Shown: positions 26,942-34,910, numbered from the stretch's first letter. The stretch is DNA of 64,000 bases from Anaerolinea sp. (GCA_029975055.1 JARKPU010000077.1:1-64000), one strand, 5' to 3'. A program made the numbers and translations. Notes: generated by a model from the letters alone, not told the origin.

Positions 26942-27730
26942 ATGACCCAACCGCAAGTAATCCCCCTCTATCCTGGCGGAACACCCGAGCCGGATTCATT
27001 CGCCACCATCGAGAACGGCCTGCGGGTCATCCGCAACGTCACACAGCCCTCGCTGACGGCATATCTGCCGGATGCGGCCATAGCCACCGGCACGGCGGTG
27101 ATCGTTGCCCCAGGCGGGGCCTATCATTTCCTGGCCCACGAACATGAAGGCACCCAGGTGGCCGCCTGGCTGAACGCGCATGGAATCGCCGCTTTCCTGC
27201 TCAAGTACCGCCTTGTCCAAACGGGCGATGACTTCGCGCAGGTGATCGGGAAGAACCTTTCAAGCCCTGAAGTGTGGGAGTCGACCATCTGGCCGATGAT
27301 CGAGCTGGAGGCTGCCGATGGCTGCCAGGCGGTGCGGCTGGTGCGCTCGCGCGCCGCCGAATGGGGCGTGAACCCCAGGCGGATCGGGCTGATGGGCTTT
27401 TCTGCCGGCGGCCACCTCACCCTCAACGTCGCGCTGCGCCACGATGCCGGCTCGCGGCCCGATTTTGCCGCCCCCATCTACCCCGCCCCGCCCAAAGAAG
27501 CCCCCGTGCCGGAGGGCGCCCCGCCGCTCTTCCTGCTTTGCGCCGCCGATGACGACATGGCCTGGCCCGTCTGTACGCAGTATTATAGCGCCTGGCGCAA
27601 GGCCGGGCAGAGCGCCGAGCTGCATATCTATGCGCAAGGGGGTCACGGCTTTGGAATGAACAGAACCGGCCTGCCTTCGGATGGCTGGATCGAACGCTTT
27701 GGCGATTGGCTCAAAGCGCAAGGATTTTGA
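26942..27730 (+). CDS. Alpha/beta-hydrolase, acetylxylan-esterase/dienelactone-hydrolase-like
   Basis: A 262-aa cytoplasmic hydrolase. The nucleophile elbow is GFSAGGHL (Ser about 154), the oxyanion-hole segment is VIVAPGGAYHFLA, the likely acid is in LLCAADDDMAWP and the catalytic His in GGHGFGMN. This pattern fits the esterase/lipase group that includes sugar-ester deacetylases. ATG at 26942 was chosen; an in-frame TTG at 26933 and ATG at 26918 are alternatives, and AAAGGAGA sits at 26922-26929. No neighbouring glycoside hydrolases give the substrate. Confidence 0.83.
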   Translation: MTQPQVIPLYPGGTPEPDSFATIENGLRVIRNVTQPSLTAYLPDAAIATGTAVIVAPGGAYHFLAHEHEGTQVAAWLNAHGIAAFLLKYRLVQTGDDFAQVIGKNLSSPEVWESTIWPMIELEAADGCQAVRLVRSRAAEWGVNPRRIGLMGFSAGGHLTLNVALRHDAGSRPDFAAPIYPAPPKEAPVPEGAPPLFLLCAADDDMAWPVCTQYYSAWRKAGQSAELHIYAQGGHGFGMNRTGLPSDGWIERFGDWLKAQGF

Positions 27731-27779
27731 CCGGCAGCCACACCCATTTTCTTCCCGCGGTGCAGCAGATGCACTTCTT

Positions 27780-27808
27780 GAGGGCCTGATAGGCCCTCTT
27801 TTTATTTT
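27780..27808 (+). terminator. Terminator after the esterase gene
   Basis: 8-bp stem GAGGGCCT (27780-27787) with AGGCCCTC (27791-27798), GAT loop, then TTTTTATTTT. Confidence 0.9.
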
Positions 27809-27851
27809 CATAGGCGAAGAGACACACCGCCGCGATCAACATGAACGCCGG

Positions 27852-27892
27852 TCCTGTCGGAGCGCACGCGGATGGGCACTCTTCCGACAGGA
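27852..27892. repeat. 10-bp inverted repeat upstream of the SDR gene
   Basis: TCCTGTCGGA (27852-27861) and TCCGACAGGA (27883-27892), perfect, 21-bp loop. No T-run follows. It lies just upstream of the AT-rich promoter of the SDR gene. Confidence 0.45.
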
Positions 27893-27919
27893 AATGTCAC
27901 AAATAGGGTGAAATTCCTA

Positions 27920-27947
27920 TTGTATATCACAAATTATATATTATACT
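27920..27947 (+). promoter_or_regulatory. Candidate promoter of the SDR gene
   Basis: TTGTAT (27920-27925), a 16-bp spacer and TATACT (27942-27947) in a strongly AT-rich stretch. The spacer contains TCACAAAT (27927-27934), which is repeated 30 bp upstream (27897-27904), about three helical turns, and may be a regulator site. Confidence 0.55.
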
Positions 27948-27991
27948 TAATACATCCTATATATCCGTTTCAATCTTTCCAGGAGGCTGAT

Positions 27992-28750
27992 ATGCGTTTC
28001 ACCGATAAAGTCGTGGTCGTGACGGGCGCCGGCTCGGGGATCGGCAAAGCAACCGCCGAGGCGTTCGCCGCAGAAGGCGCGGCGCTGGTGCTGGGCGAGA
28101 TCGATTCCGCCCGCCTGGACGCCCTGGTCGCAGAGTTAAGCGCCGCGGGGGCAAGAATCGCCGGGGTGCAGGGCAACGTGGCCAGCGACGAAGATTGCCA
28201 GAAGCTGATCCACACCGCCGTGGAGAAGTTCGGCCGCCTGGATGTGCTGGTCAACAACGCGGGCATCATGGACCGCTTCCTCCCGGTGGGCGAACTGGAT
28301 GACGCCACCTGGAACCGGGTGCTCGGGGTGAACCTGTTCGGCCCGATGTACACCATGCGCCAGGCGGTGCCGATCATGCTGGAACAGGGCGGCGGCGTCA
28401 TCGTCAACATTGCTTCGGCGGCCGGGCTGGGCGGCGGTTTTGCCGGGGCAGCCTACACCACTTCCAAGCACGGCGTGGTGGGCCTCACCCGCAACACCGC
28501 GGTGATGTATGGCAAGCGCGGCATCCGCTGCGTGGCCATCTGCCCGGGCGGGGTGAAGACGAACATCGGCGCGGGCGGCATGCCATCGCAAGAAGGCTAC
28601 GCCGCGCTCGGCCCCGGCCTGGCCACCATGCCGCGCGCCGGAGAACCCGCCGAGCTGGCGAATGCGGTGCTGTTCCTGGCCTCAGCCGATGCCAGCTTCA
28701 TCAACGGCGCTGTGCTGCCCGTGGACGGCGGGTGGTGGGCGCAAGGCTGA
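27992..28750 (+). CDS. Short-chain dehydrogenase/reductase
   Basis: A 252-aa classical SDR. Cofactor loop TGAGSGIG (about 11-18), NNAGIMD, catalytic Ser-Tyr-Lys with YTTSK (Tyr155, Lys159), and a C-terminal DGGWWAQG. An acidic residue (GEID) at the end of strand 2 suggests NAD(H) preference. ATG at 27992 has AGGAGG 5 bp upstream. The substrate cannot be told from sequence; glucose/3-oxoacyl-type SDRs look alike. A GC-rich hairpin follows. Confidence 0.9.
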   Translation: MRFTDKVVVVTGAGSGIGKATAEAFAAEGAALVLGEIDSARLDALVAELSAAGARIAGVQGNVASDEDCQKLIHTAVEKFGRLDVLVNNAGIMDRFLPVGELDDATWNRVLGVNLFGPMYTMRQAVPIMLEQGGGVIVNIASAAGLGGGFAGAAYTTSKHGVVGLTRNTAVMYGKRGIRCVAICPGGVKTNIGAGGMPSQEGYAALGPGLATMPRAGEPAELANAVLFLASADASFINGAVLPVDGGWWAQG

Positions 28751-28779
28751 TCCGCGCCCTGGCCTGATGAACCTTGCTG

Positions 28780-28820
28780 CAGCCTGCGCCCCAATCAAAC
28801 CGGCGCAGGCTGTAATGATT
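28780..28820 (+). terminator. Possible terminator after the SDR gene
   Basis: 11-bp stem CAGCCTGCGCC (28780-28790) with GGCGCAGGCTG (28802-28812), 11-nt loop, followed by TAATGATTTT. The T-run is displaced, so efficiency is uncertain. Confidence 0.5.
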
Positions 28821-29032
28821 TTAACGGCCCGTGTCGCCGGGGCCGTATTCGGATGGAGGCTGTCAGTTCAGAGGAGGGGAAGGAAAACCGGCAACTGCCG
28901 GGCGGAGAAAAAGAAAGCGGCGGCTCGTCTCCCCGTCATGAGGGCGCGAACCAACCGCTGCTAAACCGGATCAGCTTAATTTCCCCCAGGCAGCAGGGGA
29001 AAACATGGGCACGGGCAGGGCCGTGTGCGGCC

Positions 29033-29125
29033 TCATTTCGGCGTCGCCACCGGCACGCCCTTCTGCTTGTTAGCCTGCTGTTTTTTCTTGCGTTTCTCTT
29101 TGTTCTTCGGACTCTTGTCACCCAT
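29033..29125 (-). CDS. 30-aa basic protein, MGDKSPK family
   Basis: A 30-residue protein that begins MGDKSPKNKEKRKKKQQ and ends GVPVATPK, with about one third Lys/Arg. The ribosome-binding site is excellent (AAGGAGGC on the minus strand, with its GGAGG core complementary to 29133-29137) and 7 bp from the ATG. Small proteins starting MGDKSPK are found in many bacterial genomes, so this is probably real although very short. The charge suggests nucleic-acid or ribosome binding; this is inference. Confidence 0.75.
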   Translation of the reverse strand: MGDKSPKNKEKRKKKQQANKQKGVPVATPK

Positions 29126-29235
29126 GGAAATGCCTCCTTGAAACCAATGTGAACCAAATGGTTCCTCGATTATTATAACCAATATTATGGATTTGACATG
29201 AGTCAATGGGAAGCGCCCCATTATTCCGAAGAAAC

Positions 29236-29270
29236 AGCGGGGCTTCCGGCTTGCGGCCGGAAGCCCCGCT
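29236..29270 (-). terminator. Terminator of the glyoxalase-fold gene
   Basis: 15-bp perfect stem, AGCGGGGCTTCCGGC (29236-29250) with its complement at 29256-29270, loop of 5. On the minus strand it is followed by GTTTCTTC. It lies 22 bp beyond the stop. Confidence 0.75.
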
Positions 29271-29291
29271 TGGGTTGCCCCAGGCAGCCGG

Positions 29292-29663
29292 TTACATCAT
29301 CCCGCCAGGAACCGGCTCGAGGATGCCTACGATCGTCCCGCCGGGTTCGAGCACGTAGGCAAAGTGCCCCACGTTTGGAATTTCCATCCTCGGCGCCACC
29401 TGCCTGCCCCCGCTGGCAAGGACCCTGGCGATGGTTTCATCCAGGTTGTCCACCTCGACGGTGTTCACCGTGCCAGAAACGGTCTCGCCCGGCCGGTAGA
29501 TCGCCCCGTCGATGCCCGGCTCGCTCTTCTCTCCGGTGCTCACCAGCCAGTAATCCACCTCGCTATCGTACTTGGCGATTTTCCAGCCGAACACGTTCTC
29601 ATAGAACTTGACGCTGGCTTCCGGATCGGTGGAAGGGAACTCAAAATGCACGACGCGGCCCAT
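29292..29663 (-). CDS. VOC-family (glyoxalase/bleomycin-resistance fold) protein
   Basis: A 123-aa vicinal-oxygen-chelate protein with paired beta-alpha-beta-beta-beta modules. It starts GRVVHFEFPSTDPEASVKFYENVFGWKI, a typical VOC opening with a metal-ligand His, and ends ...GHFAYVLEPGGTIVGILEP, where the second-module Glu lies. The function of this subgroup is mostly unknown; candidates are a small-molecule lyase, dioxygenase or binding protein. Start ATG has AAAGGAGCC upstream. The promoter carries a perfect palindrome (29721-29734), so expression is probably controlled by a dedicated repressor. Confidence 0.85.
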   Translation of the reverse strand: MGRVVHFEFPSTDPEASVKFYENVFGWKIAKYDSEVDYWLVSTGEKSEPGIDGAIYRPGETVSGTVNTVEVDNLDETIARVLASGGRQVAPRMEIPNVGHFAYVLEPGGTIVGILEPVPGGMM

Positions 29664-29710
29664 GGTTGGCTCCTTTCGACAAAGAACTACGAAATTGACT
29701 GTTAAAGATC

Positions 29711-29739
29711 ATTGTACGATAGAACAATTGTTCTGGCAA
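29711..29739 (-). promoter_or_regulatory. Promoter of the VOC gene with operator palindrome
   Basis: On the minus strand TTGCCA (29739-29734), a 17-bp spacer and TACAAT (29716-29711). The spacer holds the perfect 14-bp palindrome AGAACAATTGTTCT (29721-29734), placed where a bound repressor would block RNA polymerase. Confidence 0.75.
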
Positions 29740-29810
29740 GTCCCCAATTTTCCTGATGACGCATCCATCCGCGGCCCTCAAACCCTGATACAATCGGGTG
29801 GAGCGCGCAC

Positions 29811-30677
29811 ATGCAGTCTGCCAGAGTCCTCCTTCCCGCTATCGGCCAACCCCCGCGTCACAGCGGGGCATTCCCCCGTCCGTTCGCCCGACTTCGCGCC
29901 TTTCTGCAATTCATCTTCCTGCTCGCCCTCCTGTGCGGGTGCGCTCCGGCGGCGGCCTCCCCTCTGCCCGCCCCGACCGGCACATCTTCGCCTTCAGCCG
30001 CCCCAAGCGCCACTGCCGCATCCACAGCCACAACCGCACCTGCCCTCACGGCGACCGCCCGGCCCACGCCCTCCCCAAGCCCTTCGCCCTCGCCCTCCGC
30101 AAGCCCCTCGCCCGTGCCCACCTACCTCAAGCTGCGCGGCGTGGTCACCATCGAGCAGGCCGTCTGCCATTACGGCCCAGGCGCGCCCTACCTGTATAAG
30201 TACGGCGTTTACCAGGGCAGCAACCTGGAGGTTCTACGGCGCGTCGAGGGCGGAAACTACATCGAGGTCCAGGCCATTGGGGGCAGCAACGCCTGCTGGG
30301 TGCGCGAGGATTACCTGGCGCTCAAGGGCAGCCTGACCGATCTGCAGCCCGTCCCCGCCGACCAGGTGGCGCTGCCGCTCTCGCCCTACTACGGCCCGCC
30401 CACCGGGGTTTCCGCTTCCCGCGCGGGCAGCCGGGTGACCGTCTCGTGGAATGCGCTCGTGCTGCGCGCGGGCGACGACTCGGAGCAAACGCCGTACATC
30501 GTGGAAGCCTGGGTCTGCCGCGCGGGGCAAATCGTTTTTGAACCGGCCGGGACCTACCACACCAGCGTTGAAATTACCGACGAACCCGGCTGCGCCGCTC
30601 CATCGCGGGCGCGCCTGCTGGCCGCAGAAAAGCACGGCTATACCCTGCCGGTAGAAATCCCCTGGCCCGCGCCGTAG
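29811..30677 (+). CDS. Lipoprotein with Ser/Thr/Pro linker and SH3-like domain
   Basis: A 288-aa protein with a long N-region then FLLALLCGCAP, a lipobox (Cys about residue 44). A Thr/Ala/Pro/Ser linker of about 55 residues includes alternating PSPSPSPSPS. It is followed by an SH3-like segment (AVCHYGPGAPYLYKYGVYQGSNLEVLRR and NACWVREDYL), which in other proteins binds cell-wall or peptide ligands. The C-terminal part looks like a fibronectin-III-type fold (VTVSWNALVLR). Stand-alone gene, probably surface-exposed. The real start may be downstream of 29811 because the leader is unusually long. Confidence 0.78.
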   Translation: MQSARVLLPAIGQPPRHSGAFPRPFARLRAFLQFIFLLALLCGCAPAAASPLPAPTGTSSPSAAPSATAASTATTAPALTATARPTPSPSPSPSPSASPSPVPTYLKLRGVVTIEQAVCHYGPGAPYLYKYGVYQGSNLEVLRRVEGGNYIEVQAIGGSNACWVREDYLALKGSLTDLQPVPADQVALPLSPYYGPPTGVSASRAGSRVTVSWNALVLRAGDDSEQTPYIVEAWVCRAGQIVFEPAGTYHTSVEITDEPGCAAPSRARLLAAEKHGYTLPVEIPWPAP

Positions 30678-30681
30678 ATAT

Positions 30682-30710
30682 AAAAAAAACGGCGTGGAAC
30701 ATCCACGCCG
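30682..30710 (-). terminator. Terminator of the 4Fe-4S/winged-helix gene
   Basis: 9-bp stem CGGCGTGGA (30690-30698) with TCCACGCCG (30702-30710), ACA loop. On the minus strand it is followed by eight T. Confidence 0.9.
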
Positions 30711-30735
30711 CCCGCTTGTACCCCACAGGGTGTTC

Positions 30736-31797
30736 TCATCCCGCGCTTGCACGCGCCGCTTCCCAATCGGCCTGGCTGAGCGGCGGCAGGGCCGCACCGG
30801 CCCGGCGCTCCAGATGAAGCGCCCCCTGTGGGCAGGCCGCCACGCAAACCCCGCAGCCCGCGCAGCGCAGCTCGCTCACCTGGGCGGTCACGTCCACGCT
30901 CAACGCGCCAAACTGGCAGGCGTGCAGGCATTCACCGCAGCCGATGCACAGGTCTTCATCCACCCGGTTGATGAACGCCGAGCGCGCCACCACACCGGCA
31001 ATCCCCAGGTCCACCATGCCGCGCAGCACCCCGCAGGCGCAGGTGCAGCAATTGCAGATGTACCACACATCGCGCTGATTATTGCTCACGCAGTGCACCA
31101 GCCCGGCCTCAGCCGAGCGGCGCAGCACCCCCAGGGCCTCCTCGCGCGTCAGATCTTTCACCGGGCCGCCGCCCGCGAAGGCTCCCGGCTGGTCGCTGAG
31201 CACCAGGCACACATCTACGGGGTGCGGGCACGCCTGGCCGATCAACGCTTTCTGGTGCCTGCAGATACAATCGACCACCCCCCACGCCTGCATCCGTTCC
31301 ACCAGCCCGGAAGCGCTTTCGAACGGCTGCACCTCCAGGGTGTTTTGAACGGCCTCGCGCACCGGCACGACGCGGTGCAGCTGCGGCTCGATGCGCAGCG
31401 CCTCGCCAAAGCCGTGCCGGTAATATGCCTCGAACAACCCCGCCAGCTCGGCGTCCATGCTGCCGCTCTGATTCTCGTAAAACCCGACTACGAAAGGCAT
31501 CAACTTGAAGCCCAGGCGCCCTTGCTGCGTCTTCCCCACCGAGATCAAGCCCCGGCCAGCCATTGCCTTACACAGTTCTGCCACGCTGCGCTGTTCGCGC
31601 GCAGTGCGCGCTGCGATCTGCGCGGGGGTCTCGAATTCGGTGCTCAGGTCTGCCGCCAGCGCGGCCTCTTCGGGCGAGAAGAGCTTCGCCAGCAGCCGCA
31701 GGTGCGATTCGTCGCCCGCGGGCGGGAAGCGGCTGGGCAGAGCATCCAGGCTGCGCGCCAGCAGCCGGTAGGGAGAATCAGATTCAAAGGCAGGCAT
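30736..31797 (-). CDS. Winged-helix / 4Fe-4S dicluster protein
   Basis: A 353-aa protein. Residues about 35-110 look like a winged helix (SPEEAALAADL...TPAQIAARTAREQRSVAELCKAMAGRGLI). A cysteine-rich middle follows (CICRHQKALIGQACPHPVDVC and CNCCTCACGVLRG), then a ferredoxin-like pair of 4Fe-4S motifs, CIGCGECLHAC and CAGCGVCVAAC. This suggests a redox-active protein, possibly redox-sensing DNA binding. ATG at 31797 follows AAAGGG; a GTG at 31803 is an alternative. Divergent from a DUF4180 gene across a 44-bp inverted repeat. Confidence 0.8.
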   Translation of the reverse strand: MPAFESDSPYRLLARSLDALPSRFPPAGDESHLRLLAKLFSPEEAALAADLSTEFETPAQIAARTAREQRSVAELCKAMAGRGLISVGKTQQGRLGFKLMPFVVGFYENQSGSMDAELAGLFEAYYRHGFGEALRIEPQLHRVVPVREAVQNTLEVQPFESASGLVERMQAWGVVDCICRHQKALIGQACPHPVDVCLVLSDQPGAFAGGGPVKDLTREEALGVLRRSAEAGLVHCVSNNQRDVWYICNCCTCACGVLRGMVDLGIAGVVARSAFINRVDEDLCIGCGECLHACQFGALSVDVTAQVSELRCAGCGVCVAACPQGALHLERRAGAALPPLSQADWEAARASAG

Positions 31798-31871
31798 GTT
31801 CACCCTTTCATTATAGCCGCCTCAGGGCGCAATCAACGTTAAAATAGTCCCGGGAGCAGGCAGTAAATCAG

Positions 31872-31915
31872 TTTTTCTATAAACCATAGGGCAAGCCCCA
31901 CAATTTACAGAAAAA
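31872..31915. promoter_or_regulatory. 44-bp inverted repeat, copy 1 (candidate operator)
   Basis: Arms of 21 bp (31872-31892 and 31895-31915) matching at 16 positions, with an AA centre. The right arm on the opposite strand reads TTTTTCTGTAAA then TTGTGGGGC. The same element occurs at 44671-44714. It lies between the divergent winged-helix/4Fe-4S and DUF4180 genes. Confidence 0.65.
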
Positions 31916-31940
31916 GAGTCACACGCTCCAGGAGTAGACC

Positions 31941-32303
31941 ATGGAAACGATTTTGCGGGAAAAGGACGGCATCACCTACCTGGAATGCCTGCCGGAGAGC
32001 GGGCAGGTGCAATCGGAAGCCGATGCGCTCGAGCTGGTGGGGGCCTGCGGCGAAAGCGGTACGCACCGCCTGCTGCTGCACGCCTCCAATTTGCCGGAGA
32101 GCTTCTTCCGGCTGAGCAGCGGCCTGGCAGGGACGGTGCTGCTCAAATGGAGCATCTACCGCATCGTCGCGGCCGCCGTCTTGACGCCTGAACAGGTTGG
32201 AGAAGGGCGCTTCGCCGAATTTGCCTCAGAGACCAACCATGGGAACCAGTTTCGCATCTTCTACGACCGTGCTTCGGCAGAAGCGTGGCTGGCGCAGGTG
32301 TAG
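31941..32303 (+). CDS. DUF4180 family protein
   Basis: A 120-aa cytoplasmic protein. The segment RLLLHASNLPESFFRLSSGLAGTVLLKWSIYRI fits the DUF4180 pattern (helix-rich, with an LPE.FF.L..GLAGE-like core), and the family's C-terminal SE.N.G motif is seen as SETNHGNQF. Function unknown; structurally such proteins recall STAS-like or alpha/beta sandwich folds. ATG follows CAGGAG. It lies 26 bp after the 44-bp inverted repeat. Confidence 0.8.
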   Translation: METILREKDGITYLECLPESGQVQSEADALELVGACGESGTHRLLLHASNLPESFFRLSSGLAGTVLLKWSIYRIVAAAVLTPEQVGEGRFAEFASETNHGNQFRIFYDRASAEAWLAQV

Positions 32304-32363
32304 CCGATGCGCAGCGACACACCGAAGGCGCATTTCAGCGAGTCCGGCCGCTCCTGCCCCGGC

Positions 32364-32558
32364 TCACTCGATGATGGCTTGCACCCGCCCCACCTTCCCG
32401 TTCACCAGCATCACCTTGATGCCGTGCGGGTGGGTGGGGCTTTTCGTCAGAATGCGCAAGACCACGCCTTCGGTGAGCTGGCCGGTGGGCTGGTTGTGTT
32501 TCTCGATGATCCGCACCCGCGTCCCGGGCAGGATCTGGCTGCGCGGCGGCACCGTCAT
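32364..32558 (-). CDS. YwbE family protein (DUF2196)
   Basis: A 64-aa small beta-rich protein with the YwbE pattern: SQILPGTRVRIIEKHNQPTG, EGVVLRILTKSPTHPHGIKV and NGKVGRVQAI. Function is unknown; the KOW-like strand order suggests RNA or protein binding. ATG at 32558 follows AAAGGAGAA on the minus strand. A frame open further upstream to 32675 would run into the MFS gene and is not supported. Confidence 0.9.
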   Translation of the reverse strand: MTVPPRSQILPGTRVRIIEKHNQPTGQLTEGVVLRILTKSPTHPHGIKVMLVNGKVGRVQAIIE

Positions 32559-32611
32559 CCGGTTCTCCTTTCTCTCTATTCTAACCCACCTGCGGGCGCC
32601 TTCATTGCAGG

Positions 32612-32617
32612 TATAAT
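32612..32617 (+). promoter_or_regulatory. Candidate -10 box of the MFS-ADH unit
   Basis: TATAAT at 32612-32617, 33 bp before the GTG start of the MFS gene. No good -35 hexamer is seen at the proper distance, so an activator may be needed. Confidence 0.45.
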
Positions 32618-32649
32618 GGGCGGAACCCTGTTCGGAGGCTTCCCCGCCG

Positions 32650-33879
32650 GTGGATAACAACCCAGCCAACCCCAAGAAGGACCGCGTCCTGGTCCTTTAC
32701 ATCATCATTTACGCCACCATGTTCCTCTTTGGGCTGGTCGAGAACATCAAAGGCGTGTCTTTCCCGCTCATCAAGGCCGAATTTGGCGTCGCCTATGACA
32801 GCCAGGGCGGGCTTGTCTCGGCTACCTGGTTCGGCTACGTGATCTTCTGCCTGGCGGCCAGCCTCTTTATGCACCGCTTCGGCATCAAGAAATCCATCCT
32901 GGCGGGGTATTGGATGGTCTGTGCCGGGGCGGTGGCCACGCTGCTGGCGCCCACGTTCTGGACAGCCACCCTCACGCTGTTGATCGTCAACGCCGGGTTC
33001 GGCTTCTTCGAAGTCGGCACCAACGCGCTGGGCACGCTCGTCTTCACCCGCCGGGCCGCCCTGATGATGAGCCTGATGCATTTCTTCTACGGTTTCGGCG
33101 CCATCCTGGGGCCCAGGCTGGCCGGTACGCTCACCGGGGCATTCTCGCTCGGCTGGCGGCAGGTTTACCTGGCCATCATCATCCCAACCGGGCTGGTCTC
33201 GCTGTTCGTCATCTTCACGCGCTTTTCGGGCCGCACCGACCACGACGCCAGCATCGAGTCGCCCTCGCGCATTTCGTTCATCAGCGCGCTGCGCAACCCG
33301 CTCGTCTGGCTGTTCTGCCTCACCCTGGGCTTCATGGAGGTGATCGAGTTCGGGGCTGCCAACTGGGGCGGCCTCTACCTCAAGGACGTGTACGGCCTCG
33401 ACCCGCGCGTCACCGGGGCCGCCTTCGTCTCGCTCTTCTACGTCCTCTTCACCCTCTCGCGGCTCTTCAGCGGCCTGGCCATCGAACGGATCGGCTACCT
33501 GCGCAGCCTTTACCTTGCCCTGGGGGCCACCATCCTGCTCTTCCTGGCCGGGTTCGGCCTTGGCCGCGAGGGCATCTGGGTCCTCCCGTTCACCGGTTTC
33601 TTCATCGCCATCATGTGGCCCACGATGATGGCAGTGGGCATGCAGGTGTTCGGGCAGGCCGCGCCGGTTTATACCAGCGTGATCATCACCGTTTCCGGGG
33701 CGATCAACGGTCTCTTTCAACTGGTGATCGGCTATACCAACCAGCTTGCAGGAGAAGCCTGGGGCTACCGCAGTTGTTTCATCTACGCGCTTGTCGTATT
33801 ATTAATGCTGTCGATGCTCGCTGCGCGCATCCGCCAGAGCCGCCCTCGAACCCAGCCCGCCCCAATGAAAGCAGATTAA
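32650..33879 (+). CDS. MFS transporter (sugar/fucose-permease-like)
   Basis: A 409-aa major facilitator protein with about 12 membrane segments. The first pair is IIIYATMFLFGLVENIKG followed by a large-gap loop, and the MFS loop 2-3 motif is reduced to MHRFGIKKSILAG. Best fit by eye is the FucP/NNP-like branch, with an acidic residue in helix 1 (LVENIKG). GTG at 32650 follows GGAGG (32634-32638). It overlaps an alcohol dehydrogenase gene by one base, so substrate uptake and oxidation may be linked. Confidence 0.83.
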   Translation: MDNNPANPKKDRVLVLYIIIYATMFLFGLVENIKGVSFPLIKAEFGVAYDSQGGLVSATWFGYVIFCLAASLFMHRFGIKKSILAGYWMVCAGAVATLLAPTFWTATLTLLIVNAGFGFFEVGTNALGTLVFTRRAALMMSLMHFFYGFGAILGPRLAGTLTGAFSLGWRQVYLAIIIPTGLVSLFVIFTRFSGRTDHDASIESPSRISFISALRNPLVWLFCLTLGFMEVIEFGAANWGGLYLKDVYGLDPRVTGAAFVSLFYVLFTLSRLFSGLAIERIGYLRSLYLALGATILLFLAGFGLGREGIWVLPFTGFFIAIMWPTMMAVGMQVFGQAAPVYTSVIITVSGAINGLFQLVIGYTNQLAGEAWGYRSCFIYALVVLLMLSMLAARIRQSRPRTQPAPMKAD

Positions 33880-34910
33880 TGATGAAATCCGTCCGTCTTG
33901 TTCAAGTTCACCAACCGCTCGAAATGCAGGAAATCCCCATTCCGCGCATCGGCGAGCGCGATGCCCTCGTGCGGGTGCGCGCGGCGGGCATCTGCCACTC
34001 CGATGTACACTACCGCGCGGGCAAATCGCCGGTTTACCCGCTGCCGATGACGCTGGGCCACGAGGTGTCCGGCGTGGTCGAAGCCGTGGGCTCATCCGTC
34101 ACCCGCTTCAAGCCGGGCGACCGTGTCTGCCTGCATTACATGGTCACCTGCGGCAACTGTTACTACTGTTCCACCGGCAACGAGCAATTCTGCAGTCAGG
34201 GGAAGATGATCGGTCACTACACCGACGGCGGTTATGCCGAGTACATCGCCATCCCCGAGCGCAGCCTGGTGCCCCTGCCGGAGGAAATCCCGTTCGTTCA
34301 GGGGGCCACGCTGATGTGCGCCTCGGCCACCTCGTTCCACGCGCTGCGGAAATCGCGCCTGAAGGGCGGCGAGAGCGCGGCCATCTTCGGCGTGGGCGGG
34401 TTGGGCCTGTCGGCCGTCCAGCTTGCCAAAGCCTTCGGCGCATTAGAAGTCTACGCGGTGGATATCAACCCCGCGCGGCTGGCGCTGGCCGAAAGCTACG
34501 GCGCCATCCCGGTGAATGCCGCCGTGCTCGACCCCGCCGCCGAAATCCGCCGCCTGACGGGCGGGAAAGGCGTGGATGTGGCCCTCGAACTCATCGGCCT
34601 GCCGCTCACCATGCAGCAGGCCGTCAGGTCGCTGGCAGTGTTTGGCCGGGCGGTGATCGTCGGCATCAACGATTCCCCGCTGCAGGTCGATACTTACCGC
34701 GAGCTCCTGGGGCCTGAGACGGAACTGATCGGCTCGAACGACCATCTTTACCAGGAGCTGCCGCTGCTCATCGAGCTGGCCCGCAGAGGTGCGCTGGATC
34801 TGTCGAACGTGGTCAGCCGCACCATTCCGCTGGAGGCCGGGGCGATCAACCAGGCCCTCGATGACCTGGAGCGCTTCGGCGAGGGGGTGCGCACGGTCAT
34901 CGTTCCGTGA
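33879..34910 (+). CDS. Zinc-dependent alcohol dehydrogenase
   Basis: A 343-aa medium-chain dehydrogenase. The catalytic zinc ligands are Cys in GICHSDVHY and His-Glu in LGHEVSGVVE. The structural zinc is held by CGNCYYCSTGNEQFC. The Rossmann loop is IFGVGGLGLSAVQLAKAFGA followed by an acidic YAVDINPAR, indicating NAD(H). The substrate is unclear; polyol and short-chain alcohol enzymes are both possible. ATG overlaps the MFS stop (TAATG). Confidence 0.9.
   Translation: MMKSVRLVQVHQPLEMQEIPIPRIGERDALVRVRAAGICHSDVHYRAGKSPVYPLPMTLGHEVSGVVEAVGSSVTRFKPGDRVCLHYMVTCGNCYYCSTGNEQFCSQGKMIGHYTDGGYAEYIAIPERSLVPLPEEIPFVQGATLMCASATSFHALRKSRLKGGESAAIFGVGGLGLSAVQLAKAFGALEVYAVDINPARLALAESYGAIPVNAAVLDPAAEIRRLTGGKGVDVALELIGLPLTMQQAVRSLAVFGRAVIVGINDSPLQVDTYRELLGPETELIGSNDHLYQELPLLIELARRGALDLSNVVSRTIPLEAGAINQALDDLERFGEGVRTVIVP

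Noticed and set aside
28662..29152. Plus-strand frames (100 and 99 codons) after the SDR gene
   Set aside because: Irregular composition, no start site; the strand is better explained by the SDR end, a hairpin and the antisense of the 30-aa gene.
30060..30120. Repeated CCTCGCCC/AGCCCT units suspected as a tandem repeat array
   Set aside because: They encode the Pro-Ser linker of the lipoprotein; this is codon-level repetition, not a separate repeat element.
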